This document shows positions 28,801-40,900 of a DNA stretch of 64,000 nucleotides, one piece after another. Within the stretch, counting starts at the first letter, position 1, and every line of letters begins with the position of its first letter. The translations under genes were made by a program, and so were the position numbers. The notes below the pieces were generated by a model. That model ran no database searches. It saw only the letters and a list, made by a program, of their open reading frames with translations, and was not told the origin of the DNA. The DNA is from Anaspis maculata (Eukaryota > Arthropoda > Insecta > Coleoptera > Scraptiidae), in NCBI GenBank assembly GCA_949128115.1, contig OX421962.1:57205787-57269786 (forward strand), given 5' to 3'.

Positions 28801-30711
28801 CTTGAAAAAACTGGTTTGTCCTTTTTGACATAAAGCAAATTTTCCGATTATTTTCCGGGAAAAATGACATCGGATTCAGAAAATATCTACAGGAAAAATG
28901 CCAGTGAAAGAACTTCTCAAATCGCACAGCATACTTTGACCTGTTCCACAATGATAAAACGCTTCGAAATAAAAAGCCTCCCAAGGAAAGTTTGTGAGAT
29001 TTTCAATAACGTAATGGTAAAAAAGATTTCGAAACTCAAAAAACAAACAACATTCAAAATTGTTCCATTACAACAGATTTTCGAAATGCCATCATCAGCT
29101 TCAATGCATTTTTTACCGGCATTTTTCGTGTAGATATTTTCTGTAATTTTTCCTGAAAGTGATCGGAAAATATGCTATTATGTGAAAAAAAACAAATCGT
29201 TTCAACTACGATACTGGATCCTTCAATTCTAGCGATAGGCCATCTCGTAAATTTTGAGCAGGGGAGCTTCAGAGATGATTTAAAATTAATTTTGACGAAA
29301 ATTACGAAAGAAAGATAGGCAAAATTGTAAAATGTAATACAAGTCATCCCTTTCATCTGTTTTTATTTGTAAAACTGGTCGAAGTGTGCCGTGCGATTTA
29401 AGAAGCCCATTTTATAACATTTTTTCTGCACTTTCCAAATCCGATGGCATTTTTCCGGAAAATAATCGGAAAATAAGCTTTCACGTCAAAAAAAGAACAA
29501 ACAAGTTTTTCAACTACGGTCCTGGATTCTGGATATTCAATTCTGCAATAGATTATTTCGTACATTTGCAACAAAGGAGCTTTAGAAATGATTTCGGATG
29601 AATTTTGACGAACATTAAGGGAAAAAAGACACGGCAAAGTTGTAAAATGTGTGCAAGTTCTTACTTTGATCTGTTTTTGTAGAACTGGTCGAAGTGTGCC
29701 GTGCGATTTAAAAGGCTTATTTTATAGCATTTTTTCTGTACTTTTCGAATCCGATGCTGTTCTTTTCAAACATCGATCGGAAAATGTGGTTGTCTGTCAA
29801 AAAAAAAGCAAACAATTTTTTTTTTCAGTACGGTCCTGGATTTTCAATCTGGAGATAGGCCATCTTGAAAAGCCTCAGTAGAGGACTGTTTCTTCTGAAT
29901 TTTGTCGGATTTCATCAAACGGTTGAAAAGATATCGCTCTTTGAAATTTGAGCCCAAACAAAGAAAACAGCCTGTATCTTCATAACCACTGCCCAAAAAT
30001 TTCTTTTTGACACAGATTTATACTTGTCTTGATGTCCTCTATCTGGCATTCAACCATGTCGTATTAGTCGTGAATCACCCTGTATACAGATTCACATTGT
30101 AACTACCTATAATTTGCATAAACTAGCGCTCTTTCAACAACAAACATGACAAAGATAATTATAATCGTCCTCCGTTATCATGGAATGGCTAATATATCAA
30201 AAATTCGGAGCATTAAAACTTACCGACTCAAGATATCTCTAAGTCTACAACGCCTCTCTGCAGGGCCTTCTCCAAACAAGCAGATCGGTTCACTCAGCTG
30301 CCTCAAGTTGCGCTTCACTTCGGCGTCATCTGTTGAAACATTTATGGAACGTGCTTTTCGGCGGCGTTCGAATTCTTCCAGAAGTGCTTGCTTGTCCCTG
30401 GACATTGCATCTTCGAGTTCCATGTACTCTGGAAACCACATGTTTGTGTAAACTTGTTTAGTGAACAATATATTTCCGAATTAAAAGAAAAACACAACAA
30501 TAAATGAGACGTACAGTAAGCAGAAGCAAAGGGGTTTACCTGAAGAAGTGTGGACTTGAGGGGCATTCGTGGGGGCCACATCGTCGTTGTCATTGCTGTC
30601 TTCGCCTTTGGAGTCGGCGAAAGCTAACCTAGCTCTTTCTGAATCTTCCAGCGATCCGTAGTGTATCGTCCTGGGTTTTTTTACGTACTGCACGTCTTCT
30701 TCGTCGGACAT
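22840..30711 (-). CDS. Prp4: U4/U6 small nuclear ribonucleoprotein Prp4 (PRPF4)
   Basis: A nuclear spliceosome component of the U4/U6 and U4/U6.U5 snRNPs, where it binds Prp3 and cyclophilin H. Exons in transcript order: 30711-30540, 30428-30224, 24291-23959, 23871-23689, 23549-23334, 23272-22840. They total 1542 nt, 513 residues plus stop, against about 522 in human, with consistent phases and GT-AG borders. It begins [20 protein letters not shown], then [20 protein letters not shown], then the Prp4/splicing-factor-motif region [20 protein letters not shown] (about residues 100-122), an acidic helical linker with [20 protein letters not shown], and seven WD40 repeats from about residue 220, each visible as GH...D...(K/R)xW units (for example [19 protein letters not shown] and [10 protein letters not shown]). 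Introns are 111, 5932, 87, 139 and 61 nt. Convergent with Cog7, divergent from the BTB gene. It appears intact. Confidence 0.95.
24553..25260. mobile_element. Foldback with TAGGTTTGTTCCATCAG ends
   Basis: TAGGTTTGTTCCATCAG near 24555 is matched by CTGATGGAACAAACCTA ending near 25258. The arms are short and weakly paired inside. It interrupts an older repeat of the palindrome-I type: TCACTAAAATAGGTTTCTATTAAAC is upstream and GGGACGTAGATAATGGGGG is downstream. Confidence 0.6.
25462..25518. repeat. Hairpin
   Basis: AATGAAGGATTTTCTCT and AGAGAAAATCCTTCATT form a perfect 17-bp stem with a loop of about 20 nt. Confidence 0.7.
26085..27640. mobile_element. 1.55-kb near-perfect palindrome
   Basis: Arms of about 700 bp meet near 26850. 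Paired blocks include GGCCAGGCGGTAGGTCATT / CATGCCGCCTGGCCTACC, AATTCCGACCAAAGCTTTTA / TAAAAGCTTTGGTCGGAGTT, CATTTGATTGTTTTTCCACA / TGTGGAAAAACAATCAAATG, ATGTTGCCCGCTAAGAAGTG / CACTTCTTAGTGGGCAACAT and GACCATTATT / AATAATGGTC at the core. Arm identity is visibly higher than in most other foldbacks here, so this is a young element or one that has been homogenised. Confidence 0.8.
27755..30082. mobile_element. 2.3-kb CAGGGTG-tipped palindrome with tandem repeats in its arms
   Basis: It runs from CAGGGTGATTCATGACTAAT to the complement ending GAATCACCCTG, with TA on both sides. Each arm contains units of about 300-310 bp marked by CGCACGGCACACTTCGACC-like sequence (about 28306, 28613, 28918 on the left; inverted near 29390 and 29695 on the right). 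The left arm is interrupted by the MITE at 27820-27985. The tip sequence also resembles the families at 38010 and 60860. Confidence 0.8.
27820..27985. mobile_element. 166-bp MITE with TAA target duplication
   Basis: Ends AGGTGCGTTCAGTCAGCTTA and TAAGCTGACTGAACGCACCT, flanked by TAA at 27817-27819 and 27986-27988. The arms include GCCGCAAGTTT / AAACTTGCGGC. The opposite arm of the host palindrome has a single TAA at this place (complement CAAGTATAAATC). A 3-bp TAA/TTA duplication is typical of PIF/Harbinger MITEs. Confidence 0.85.
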
Positions 30712-31904
30712 TTTTCACTTGTTGAAATGAAAAAGGGAAAAGTTGATTTGATTATATCAAAAATCACCGGCTGTAAACAGTGACGATTTTGGACGTTTCG
30801 AGTTTTGACAGGTGACGTTTAGGTTACCAGATTTAGACAGTGCAGCCAATATTATGGCGCCAAAATGTCAGCGAGTTGCAATGTTTTCTGCACGCCGCGT
30901 TTGGGCATCTCTTTCTAATTTTTTTTCCAAAAAATTCCATAAGAGAGAGGGACTGTCACGTTTTGTTGGAAATTTGCCTTATTAATTGGCTTTTTGGCGC
31001 CACGACCGCACCGAATTGAGACTAGAAGGGGTCGGTAGGGCCTCGAAGGGGCCGCGTTCGAAAATCGCCGAGATTTGCGCGAGTTTTGTGCGAATTTGAT
31101 GCGGCGGGCGATCGTTGAACTTGAGCAGTCGATTGGATTTTCTCTTTCTTTTCTGCGGGCTCTGAAAAATCTCTCAAGTTTATAAAAATAAATATGAAAG
31201 GCCTAATTACGGTGGGTACAGTCCGAGGCGAGCTGTTCAATTTTTGACCCCGTTTTGAATTTGCGTTGCTCGTCGGAACCGATGAGTAGTGCCGTTAGTT
31301 TAGCCTGAAAAGCCGTTGCTCCTCCTCGGAAATATCCGCGGTGTGCCGTGTGCCGCTCGAAAAACGGGAAAACGTCGAAATTCCGAAGATTTTTTACGCC
31401 GAGAATTTTTTAAGACGTGCGGTATTGATTTGCCTTAAAGGCTTGGCCCGGCGAATATACGGACTATACATGGTTTATAGGGGTCTTACGTGGTTTCTAT
31501 TGGCTCACTGACTCATAAAAAACCAAGGGACACATTTTTTGTTGGAATTTTCCAAATGACTGAACATTTACATACGCGCCTCCAAAATTTGAGAAAAGGC
31601 CGTGCCGACGGTGAAACTGTGCCGAGAGAGCGATTTTTCGAGTGCGGAAGTGTCTGACGAACGGCATCGCTGGTGACATTGGTGTTTTGTGTGGGATTTT
31701 AAAAGACTCCGCGGAGCTCTCAAAAGAACCTGAAAAACTCTTGGCTCACAAGTATTGATTATTTTTTCGTGTTTTGAAGGTCTCCCAGCGGTGAGTCATT
31801 GTTTTTCGAGCCAAGACCACCACGAACGGTCGAGAAAACGCCAGTGAAATCGAAAATTTTGCTACATAACCAAGAATTCAAAGCCATCAACAACACGAAG
31901 AAAA
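30712..31904. promoter_or_regulatory. Divergent promoter region of Prp4 and the BTB gene
   Basis: The 1.19 kb between the two start codons is richer in GC and CpG than its surroundings (for example GGGGCCGCGTTCGAAAATCG at about 31048) and free of the foldback repeats that fill the flanking introns. No TATA box is obvious. The 5' UTRs of both genes must lie here; an upstream intron of the BTB gene is possible. Confidence 0.5.
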
Positions 31905-34900
31905 ATGCTACCTCAACAGTATTGCCTGAGATGGAGGTACCACCACTCGAACCTCCAGACCATGTTCTCCCAGTTGCTGGAAAGGGAGGCATTCTGTGAT
32001 GTGACGCTGGCCTGCGAAGGGAGGACGATCAAGGCACACAAAATAGTCCTCTCGGCCTGCAGCACCTATTTCGAAACTATCCTCTCTCAGTATGAAGAAA
32101 AAGATCCTATTTTAATAATGAAAGACGTTAAATATGTAGATATTAGATGTTTGGTGGAGTTCATGTACAAAGGAGAAATTAATGTAGACCATGTGAGTAT
32201 TCTAAACAAAATACCAATAATTATTATTACCACAACTTGCAAAAAAAGTTCCCATAAAAGGTGTGCCTAATTTTCATGCTTTTCCAAAATCTCAAGGTTA
32301 CGTCCCAGATCAATTTTATATTTACTAGCTCCTATTGATTCATTTAAATTTATAAACACAACTTTACGATCTTTCTCCCAATCATTAATAATTGATAACC
32401 TGGTCAATGTATTCATCCATGTGATTGGTACAAATAGGCGGGCATTGTATTCTTGAATATTGCATTTTTATGGAGCTAGCTTGAAAATATGGTAAACTTT
32501 GTCGTAAACTTACCTGTAGGTTTTTTTGTAGTAGGTACCTCTACCCGCTACTTACCTATCCTTCAATCAAATGAATCCTTAATTTAGACTTGGTCAGATT
32601 CAGGGGTGCAAAGCTGCATTTGACTGGGGCACAGCATGCCTAAATTAAGAATTCATTCATCATTCATTCAGTCGATCACACATTACAATATCGACTGAAT
32701 TAAAAATGATGTAGGTGGTCTGGGAAGTGAATGTAGCTACTTACTCAAAAATGGGTGTACCTCCTAATTTCTCATTTCTTCGCCTATTTCATGGTGAATT
32801 GAAATTATCAGTTATTAATCTGACGCTGACTTCCAATTAATTTAGCCCAGGAAAGAAATGCAAAATTTTGATGAAACCCGGAATAAATTAAGGAAAATCT
32901 GAAAATTTGAGGATCGCTTCAGAATTTGATGGAGAACAACATACTAAAAGCCCCCATCTGTTCGAGGCTTGGCATTTTTTCTGTGGGAGGTCGAAGGGTA
33001 CAAGAAGTTACCATTTTTAAAGTTGGTATTTTTTTGGTGATTTTTCCATTGGACTTCATATTTTCAAGGTCGAGGAACCCAATGCAATGGTTACCAGAAA
33101 GTGTCATGCACCAGTGGCGTACCAGATGGCTGCGAAGTGGCCGAGGTGCGATTTTTCATAAAGTCGTATGGTAAACCGTGACTAACAGCTTTTTTGACAT
33201 GTTTGGTATCATTTCTTATCAAATCGCACATTCCGATTCCACAAGTAGGTGTGAAATTCTGATAGAGACGTGTTCAAACCAGTTATATCAGAAAGAAACA
33301 TGATTTTTTTATCCTCAAATTTGATACTTTGAAGCTCTAGTTCCATCAGTGTCCAATGTATTTCTAACTATGATTTTGATTTGAACAGTTGGTTTGGGCT
33401 ATTTTACACACAAGTATTATTCGCTGATTTTTAGCGCATTTTCCATCTTGATGAAAATCGCTATTGCAACCGCTTTGTCCGTCCGTCCGTCCGTCCGTCC
33501 GTCCGTTCCTCGAACTCCTCCCAAACTAGACGACCTAGCTTTCTAATTTTTTCGCTGTTACATAGCTGCCACTCCCAAAAGAGGGCTAGGGTATATTGGA
33601 TGTCCATATTGCGCCGCCAACATAGAGAAAACCGCCCCCGATAAACTTGAAATAACATAATATTGCACTTTCTACCAGACCTGATGCTCTGGTGTTCTCA
33701 TTTTTTGAATAATACATAGTTGCCACTTATAAACGTAAGCCAAGAAACATTCCGTCTTCAATATGCGCCGCCGACATGAAAAAACTGCTAAAAACCGCCC
33801 CCAATCACTTTAAAATGGAAAAGATAAACCCGAAGACATAGCGATCTGGTTCTTTCGGTATATAAATAGCTGACTGAAAATGGGAAAGGATAGGCTACTT
33901 TTGGTTAGTCGCCGCCCCCAGATTCCGCCCCCAAACGATAAAAAGTGCAACTTTAAAAAATGTTACTGATTGAGATGTTCCATTGAACATTAGGAACTGC
34001 CAACTCAAATTATGCAACATTTGCTCAGCCGAAAGCTGCCGATCCCACACGCCGCCCCCAAAGTAAGAGATAAATGAACAACATGAACCCGAAGACATAG
34101 CGATCTAAGTTTTTCGCTATATGGATAGCTAACTAAAAATGGAAAAGGATAGGCTACTTTTGATATGGCGCCGCCTCCAGCTTCTGCCCCCAAAAGAAAA
34201 AAAGTGCAACTTTCAACAATTTTCACTGATTTAGCTGATAATGTTACCTCGAACATTTAGAAACTCTTGACTCAAACTGTGCAAGAATTTCTTTGCCAAA
34301 CTCTGCCGCTCCCACACGCCGCCCCCAAAGTGAGAGATGAATGTAAAACATGAACCTGAAGACATAGCGATCTAATTCTTTCACTATAGTGATAGCTGAC
34401 TGGAATTGGAAAAAGATAGGCCACTTTTGATTAGCTGCCGCCTCCAAAAAAAAGCAACTTTTACAATTTTCACTGATTGTCATATTTCCCTTACATTTAG
34501 AAACTCTCAACTCAAACTGTGCAACAGTTATTTTGCCGAATGCTGCCGCCCCCACACGCTGCCCTCAAAGTGAGAGATGAATGAAAAACATAAACCCAAA
34601 GACATAACGATCTAGTTATTTCGCTATATGGATAGCTAACTAAAAATGGGAAAGAATAGGCTACTTTTGATATGGCGCCGCCTCCAACTTTCACCCCCAA
34701 AAGAAAAAGTGCAACTTTCAATAATCTCCACTGATTTACATTTTAATGTTACCTCAAACATTCTGAAACTCCAAACTCAAACTGTGGAAGAATTTCTTTG
34801 CCAAACTCTGCCGCTCCCACACGCCGCCCCCAAAGTAAGAGATACATAAATGTAAAACATAACCCCGAAGACATAGCGATCTAATTGTTCCGCTATATAG

Positions 34901-37900
34901 ATAGCTGACTAAAAATGGGAAGAGATAGGCCACTTTTGATTATAGTCGCCGCCTCCAGCTCCCGCCCCCAAACAAAAAAATGCAACTTTCACAATTTTCA
35001 CTGATTGTCATATTTCCTTGAACATTCAGAAACTCCTAACTCAAACTGTGCAACAGTTACTTTGCCGAATGCTGCCACCCCCACACGCTGCCCTCAAAGT
35101 AAGAGATAAATGGAAAACATAAACCCGAAGACATAGCGATCTAATTCTTCCGCTATTTGGATAGCCGACTAATTAGTCGCCGCTCCCAGCTCCCGCCCTC
35201 AAACAAAAAAATATTGATGAGTGAAAGAATTTTCATTCAAATCTATTTCATTGGCAAGTACCCCATTCGGATAACAAAATATCACAATGAGTTTCGAATG
35301 AAGAAAGTGGGCAAGGAATGGTGTTTCTCCTTCAACCAAATTTCTTTACGTCCACAATATGCCTCTTCGAGAAAATGCGCTACTGAGACTCACGCACGTG
35401 AAGGCATACTCACTTGTTTTTCCTGTTTTTAATAAGTCACGGGGTGATTTTGTTTCCTGAGATGTATCGTGCCAAAGTTTGATTTGACGAAACGTGCTAT
35501 TTCACAAGAAAAATTAGGCTACGATCAGAATGTAGCTTTGAATTGATACTTTAATCATTTTATGGCATTAACATAGTTTTCTCTATCAAACAAAATGAGG
35601 GAAACAAAAATCGGAGCCGTATTTTAGTGGTGACATCATTTTTCTTCCGACAATGCGGAATAAATTTCGCAAAGAAACGCGAAGTTTCGATTACATAGCA
35701 CATTTCTTATGGGTTTTGGCTCCCCGTGGGATTTGGCTCAAACTTCTGATATGTTGTAGCCCTTGTTGAGGTGATCAAACTTTATCATTGCGCAAATCCT
35801 CTAAACTCAACGGTTCACCCTCTATAGGAGGTGGAATGCCGGTAGTCACAGAACTAATTTATTGCAATTATGGGCTTCAATGAGCAAAAGGTGGATCTAT
35901 TTTGACGCCACGAGGTGGTTCTTGGGTTATACTTGCCATAACTTTGAGCTGGTCAAAATATCTCATAGACCCCTATTTTTAGAACCACCCCTAGCATTTC
36001 GAAAAATGACTGAAAATTCAAAGTTGAATAACGACAAAAATAAACGGGGAATTTTTTTTTAATTTCTGACTCGGTATGTTCAAAGTGATGGTGATCTATT
36101 ATTTCTTGCGAACCAACCCCTAAAATCGTGACGTTCACCCTCCACTGAATTATTAACTTCTGCTCTCCCCTATTACAAATAAATTGTTTCTTGATAAGTT
36201 AAAATAAGTTTTTACGACTGTAACATGTTATGTGTTGCAAAAAGTTGGCCCATATTGATCTCTTGTGTCTACCCCTTACCCCTATAGCCCCTATACCCTA
36301 ATAGTTTCTCCCAAATTGGCAGTGGAAGCACTAGTTGCACATTTTCTAGTTGAATGAGTTGAACTAATCATTTCTGGAAAAACTACCAGGGTATAGGTGT
36401 TATAAGGTTAAGGGTGGGTAGACATGAGGGATGAATATGTATCATGTATCACCATTTTCTAGATATGGTGCTAAAATAGTAGAAATTCATTTCAACTTAA
36501 CAAGAAATAATTTATTTCCAGTAGCGCAGAGCAGAAGTTCATAATTTATTGGAAGGTGAACGCCAGATTTTAGGGTTTTTTTTTTGTTAATTGGTTGGCC
36601 TCAAGGGCTTGCTCTTTAGCCAATTTTAGGGGTTGATACGCAAGAAATACTCGACCAAAGTCATTTTTTGAAATGCTAGGGGTGGTTCTAAAAAGAGGGG
36701 TCTAATGAAATATTTTGACCAGTTCAAAGTTATGGCAATTACAACCCTAGAACCACCTCGTGGCGTCAAAATAGATTCACCTTTTGCTCATTGAAGCCCA
36801 TAATTGCAATAAATTAGTTCTGTGCTACCAGCATTCCACCCCCTCTAGAGGGTGAACCGTTGAGTTTAGAGGATTTGCGCAATGACAAAGTTTGATCACC
36901 TCAACAAGGGCTACAACATATCAAAGTTTGAGCCAAATCCCACGGGGAGCCAAATCCCATAAGGAATGTGCGGGGTCCTTGGTCGTTTTGTGGCTCCATT
37001 TCCATCGGGGTTCAAAACACCCATTATCACAATTTTGACATAGATTGTTCAATTGAACTATTTAATGGATGAATTCCATAAGTAGAAGTTTCTGTCGCTG
37101 TTACAAAGTCACACTGTAATTTTGTTCCAAAACGTGAATCATGTAGAAATTTAACTTCGAAAGCTCGCATTGTCGGAGGAAAAATGATGTTATGACTAAA
37201 ATACGTCTCCGATTTCAGTTTTTTACGTTTTGTTCGATAGAGAAAACTATTTTCATGCCTTGAAATGTATAAAGAACCAAATAAAAGCTACATTCTGATC
37301 GTAGCCTAATTTTTCCTGTGAAATAGCACGTTTCATCAAGTCAAGCTTTGACATGGTACATCTCAAGGAACAAAATAACTCTGTGACTTTGTAAAAACGG
37401 AAAAAGAATTCAGAAAATGATACTCAAGTATGAAATAGTCCAAACTAACTGTTCAAATCAAAATCATGGTTGTGAATACATTGGACACTGATAGAACTGG
37501 AGCTGCAAAACATCAAATTTGAGGGGGAAAAAATCAGGTTTTTTTCTGATGAAACCGGTTTAAACTCGCCTCTATCAAAATGTTATACGCATTTTTGGAA
37601 TCAGCGAGTGCGATTTAGTTAGAAATGATACCAAATATGTCAAAAAAGGTGTTAGTCTCGATTTACCATAAGACTTTGTCAAAAATTGCACCTCGGCCCC
37701 TTCGTAGTCGTCTGGTACGTCACTGGTGCATTACACTTTCTGGAAACTTATTTCATTGGGTTCCTCGACCTTGAAAATATAAGGTCCAATGAAAAAAGTA
37801 TGGAAAAAGCAACGATTTAAAAAATGGTAACTTCTTGTACCTTCGACCTCCAACAGAAAAAATGCCAAGCCTCGGACAGATGGGGACTTTAAGTATGTTG

Positions 37901-40900
37901 TTCCCCATGAAATTCTGAAGAGATCCTCAAATTTTCAAATTTTCCTTATAGTCCAGGAATTATAGAAAAAATAGCGAACAAAAATGAAAGCCAGCCAGAT
38001 TTTTGTATACAGGGTGATTCATGAGTGACCTTACATAGGCTAATGGGAGATAGAGGACTTCGAGGCGAGTCAGGATCCACTGAAGAAATTTTGTTTTCTC
38101 CATTGGTTACGAAGATACAGGGTGTTTTGTATGTTTTGTATGAATCTTTGATAAACGATATTTCTGCAACGGCTAGAGATATTTTCTTGAAATTTACCAG
38201 TAATATTTCTCTATTGGAACTTACCCTGAAGCCATACTGGGTAAGTCAAAATCCAGGGCCGGTATTGAAAAAATGTGCCTCTTTTTTATTTGATCAAAAA
38301 GTACATTTTTCGACCGCTTTTCTAAGAAACTGCTATCGGATTCGAAAAGCTAAGGAAAAATGCTTAAAGAATCACTCTTCAATTTAGATGGCACGCCTAA
38401 ACCGTTTCGACATAAAAATTAAAAGTAAAATTTGTGGGTAAGTTTCCATTTTTGACCGGACATACATTTGACTCATTGTTTGATTGAATTCATTCAAATT
38501 CATTTTTCAGCTTGTCTCTGTGGAATAGAAGGGCTTGGTAGGAAGAAAAATTCCATAGCCGAAGATTTTTTTTGACCAAATCGAGTCTAATTTTGGTTTC
38601 ACTCTCGATTTTGTCATTAAAAAAAATGGTCGGCTCTGGAATTTTTCTTTCAACCAAGCCCTTCTGTTTAGTGGTCACCCTGTATCTGTTCACGAGCGTC
38701 TTGTCGGTCGCAATTAACATTCAGGTAAACAGGGGATGAATGGGCCACCCCACCCTTGCGCCTTCTTATGTTTGAAAACGGCGGAAACGGCGACTCCGTC
38801 CGGATTTCTTTCTTCTGTATCTCGACTTCTGTCGGCAAGCATGCCATTTTTCTCCGCTTACCATATTCCATGTTTTTCGAAAATGTACCAGTGTGTAAAT
38901 AAATGTAGTTAGTGTACCTACATAGAAAAAGTGTGTATACATTAAACCTTCCACAAACTTTATATAAAAACACCTTCTATTCAACAGAAACAAGCCAAAA
39001 AATGAATTTCATTCAATGAATTCAATCAAACAATGAGTCGATTATGTCCGGTCGAAAATGTGAACTCACCCACAAATTTTACTTTCAATTTTATTGTCGA
39101 AACGGTTTAGGTGTGCCATCTAAATTGAAGAGTGATTCTTGTAGCATTTTCTCTTAGCTTTTTGAATCCGATAGCTGTTTTTTAGAAAAGCGGACAGAAA
39201 ATGTACTTTTTGATGAAACAAAAAAGGGGCACCTTTTTTCTAGCCCGGCCCTGGATTTTGACACACCCGGTATGGCTTCGGGATGAGTTGCAACAGAGAA
39301 ATATTACTGGTGAATTTCAACAAAATACCTCTGGCGGTTTCAGAAATATCGCTCATCAAAGTTTCATACGAAACACACAAAAAACTCTGTATCTTCGTAA
39401 TAACCATTGGAGAAAATAAAATTTCTTCAGTGGATCCTGACTCGCCTCGAAGTCCTCTATCTCCCATTAGCCTATGTAAGGTCACTCATGAATCACTCTG
39501 TATAAGCTCAGTTAAGCATGTAGTTTAACATACTAAAAGTCCTCAAGAATCCGGTGTGAGCTTCGGCCGTTCTGGCCTCGAGAAGAACTTGAGGATCTGT
39601 TTTTTGCGTTTATCTCGTGAACAATAGCACTTGGGAAAAAAGTTACCAGAAAGAAATTGATGGAAATTTCATTGTCTATAAGAAAAGAACTTACACATTC
39701 CATCGTCGGTTCACTCCTTCTTCGTCAAGTCAAAACACAAAAAAATTAAAATAGTCCAGTTGCTCGATGCTGAAGACTGTATGGACCTTGAGTTTTATGA
39801 TGGCGGGGCGCCACTTGGTAGAGGTGTAGTTCGATTCCTTCCTCTTTTGATTGAAACTATTTGCCATCAATATCATCCATGCCGGCGGCATATACAGGGT
39901 GAAATAAAAATAAAAAGTTGAACTAATGTACCTCAAGAACCAAAATTAGTGAAGACATATAAATCGCCAAAAATATTTCTAATTTCATGGTCATGAAGTC
40001 AACGTAAACTTGGATCAAATATGTTGAGCCGTTTCTGAAATATCTTCAGAAGACTGAAGTCGTTACGAAAAAAAATAGTTTTCCGTATATCAGTATTTCT
40101 TCAGATATTGAATCGAAACGATGAGAAATTACATTTAAAATGAAATAACATAGACTAGGACACTTTCCAGTTTTTTCTGGGCTTAGAAGCAAATCATATA
40201 ACATTTTGGCAATAAGCGGTTTTTTACTAAATGGACCCCGCTGAATCTGAAAATCCATGTTGCCACCCCGAAATTTGGACCGTTAGGCCCCCAGGGCCCC
40301 ATTTTCGACATTCCGGGACATTTTGGTTTTCTCCTGTTTAAGGAAATTAAATGGGCCAAAAGTCGAGCTGAAATCGGCCAGGCCAAATTTTGAAAATTCA
40401 TAGCGCCCGTCTTGTGAATGATGGGCAACTCCAACTGCAGCATCAATTTGATTCTTTGGTTGTGTTGCTTCCTGCCAAAGGACCCCGCACGATTCTTATG
40501 GAAAATGGCTCCCGGTTAAATTTCCTGAATTTTTGGTATGTTGTAGCTCATGGATACTTATCAAATACCGTGAACCCCAAACTCAAATAATGGACAGTTT
40601 TTTACCCACAGGGGGTTGAAGTTGGAGGTTTTGACGGCTTCAAAATGATATTATGACGTTAATAAAAGCTTTTTATTTGGCTTCTCTTCAAGTTGTGTTT
40701 CATGTTAAATGTATTTATTTGACAGAAAAATATCAACCCCTTCCTCCATCCCCAACCCCTATCTACCATCATGAAATTCAAAATTACTCTCAAAAGCCAT
40801 GCAGATGGCTTCTGTGGTTTAAATTATGAATTTTGACATGAAAATAATTTTCCACCCCTAATGTTGGGGTGCCGATTTTCCAATTTTCCTTGGTTAATTT

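Larger units (their letters stand above)
24292..30223 (-). other. Prp4 intron 2, 5.9 kb of stacked palindromes
   Basis: A phase-2 intron, far longer than the other four in the gene (61-139 nt). It holds inverted-repeat elements at 24553-25260, 25462-25518, 26085-27640 and 27755-30082, and a dispersed repeat at 25660-26070. About 100 nt at each end look like unaltered intron. Confidence 0.85.
32888..37952. mobile_element. 5-kb outer palindrome with nested insertions
   Basis: Left arm 32888-33435 and right arm about 37390-37952 are inverted copies. Pairs include GGAAAATCTGAAAATTTGAG / CTCAAATTTTCAAATTTTCC, CTGTTCGAGGCTTGGCATTT / AATGCCAAGCCTCGGACAG, GTCGAGGAACCCAATG / CATTGGGTTCCTCGAC and CAGTGGCGTACCAGATGGCT / AGTCGTCTGGTACGTCACTG. 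The left arm is followed by a 2-kb block with no partner on the right (33436-35430), and a second palindrome (35437-37388) occupies the centre. Confidence 0.8.

Noticed and set aside
29386..29881. ORFs starting [20 protein letters not shown] and a similar one 300 bp later
   Set aside because: They repeat because they lie in tandem units of the palindrome arm and show no protein-family signal.
33830..35200. Regularly spaced repeats considered as a CRISPR array
   Set aside because: The whole 240-269-bp unit is repeated with no unique spacers, no cas genes are present, and the DNA is from an intron-bearing genome.
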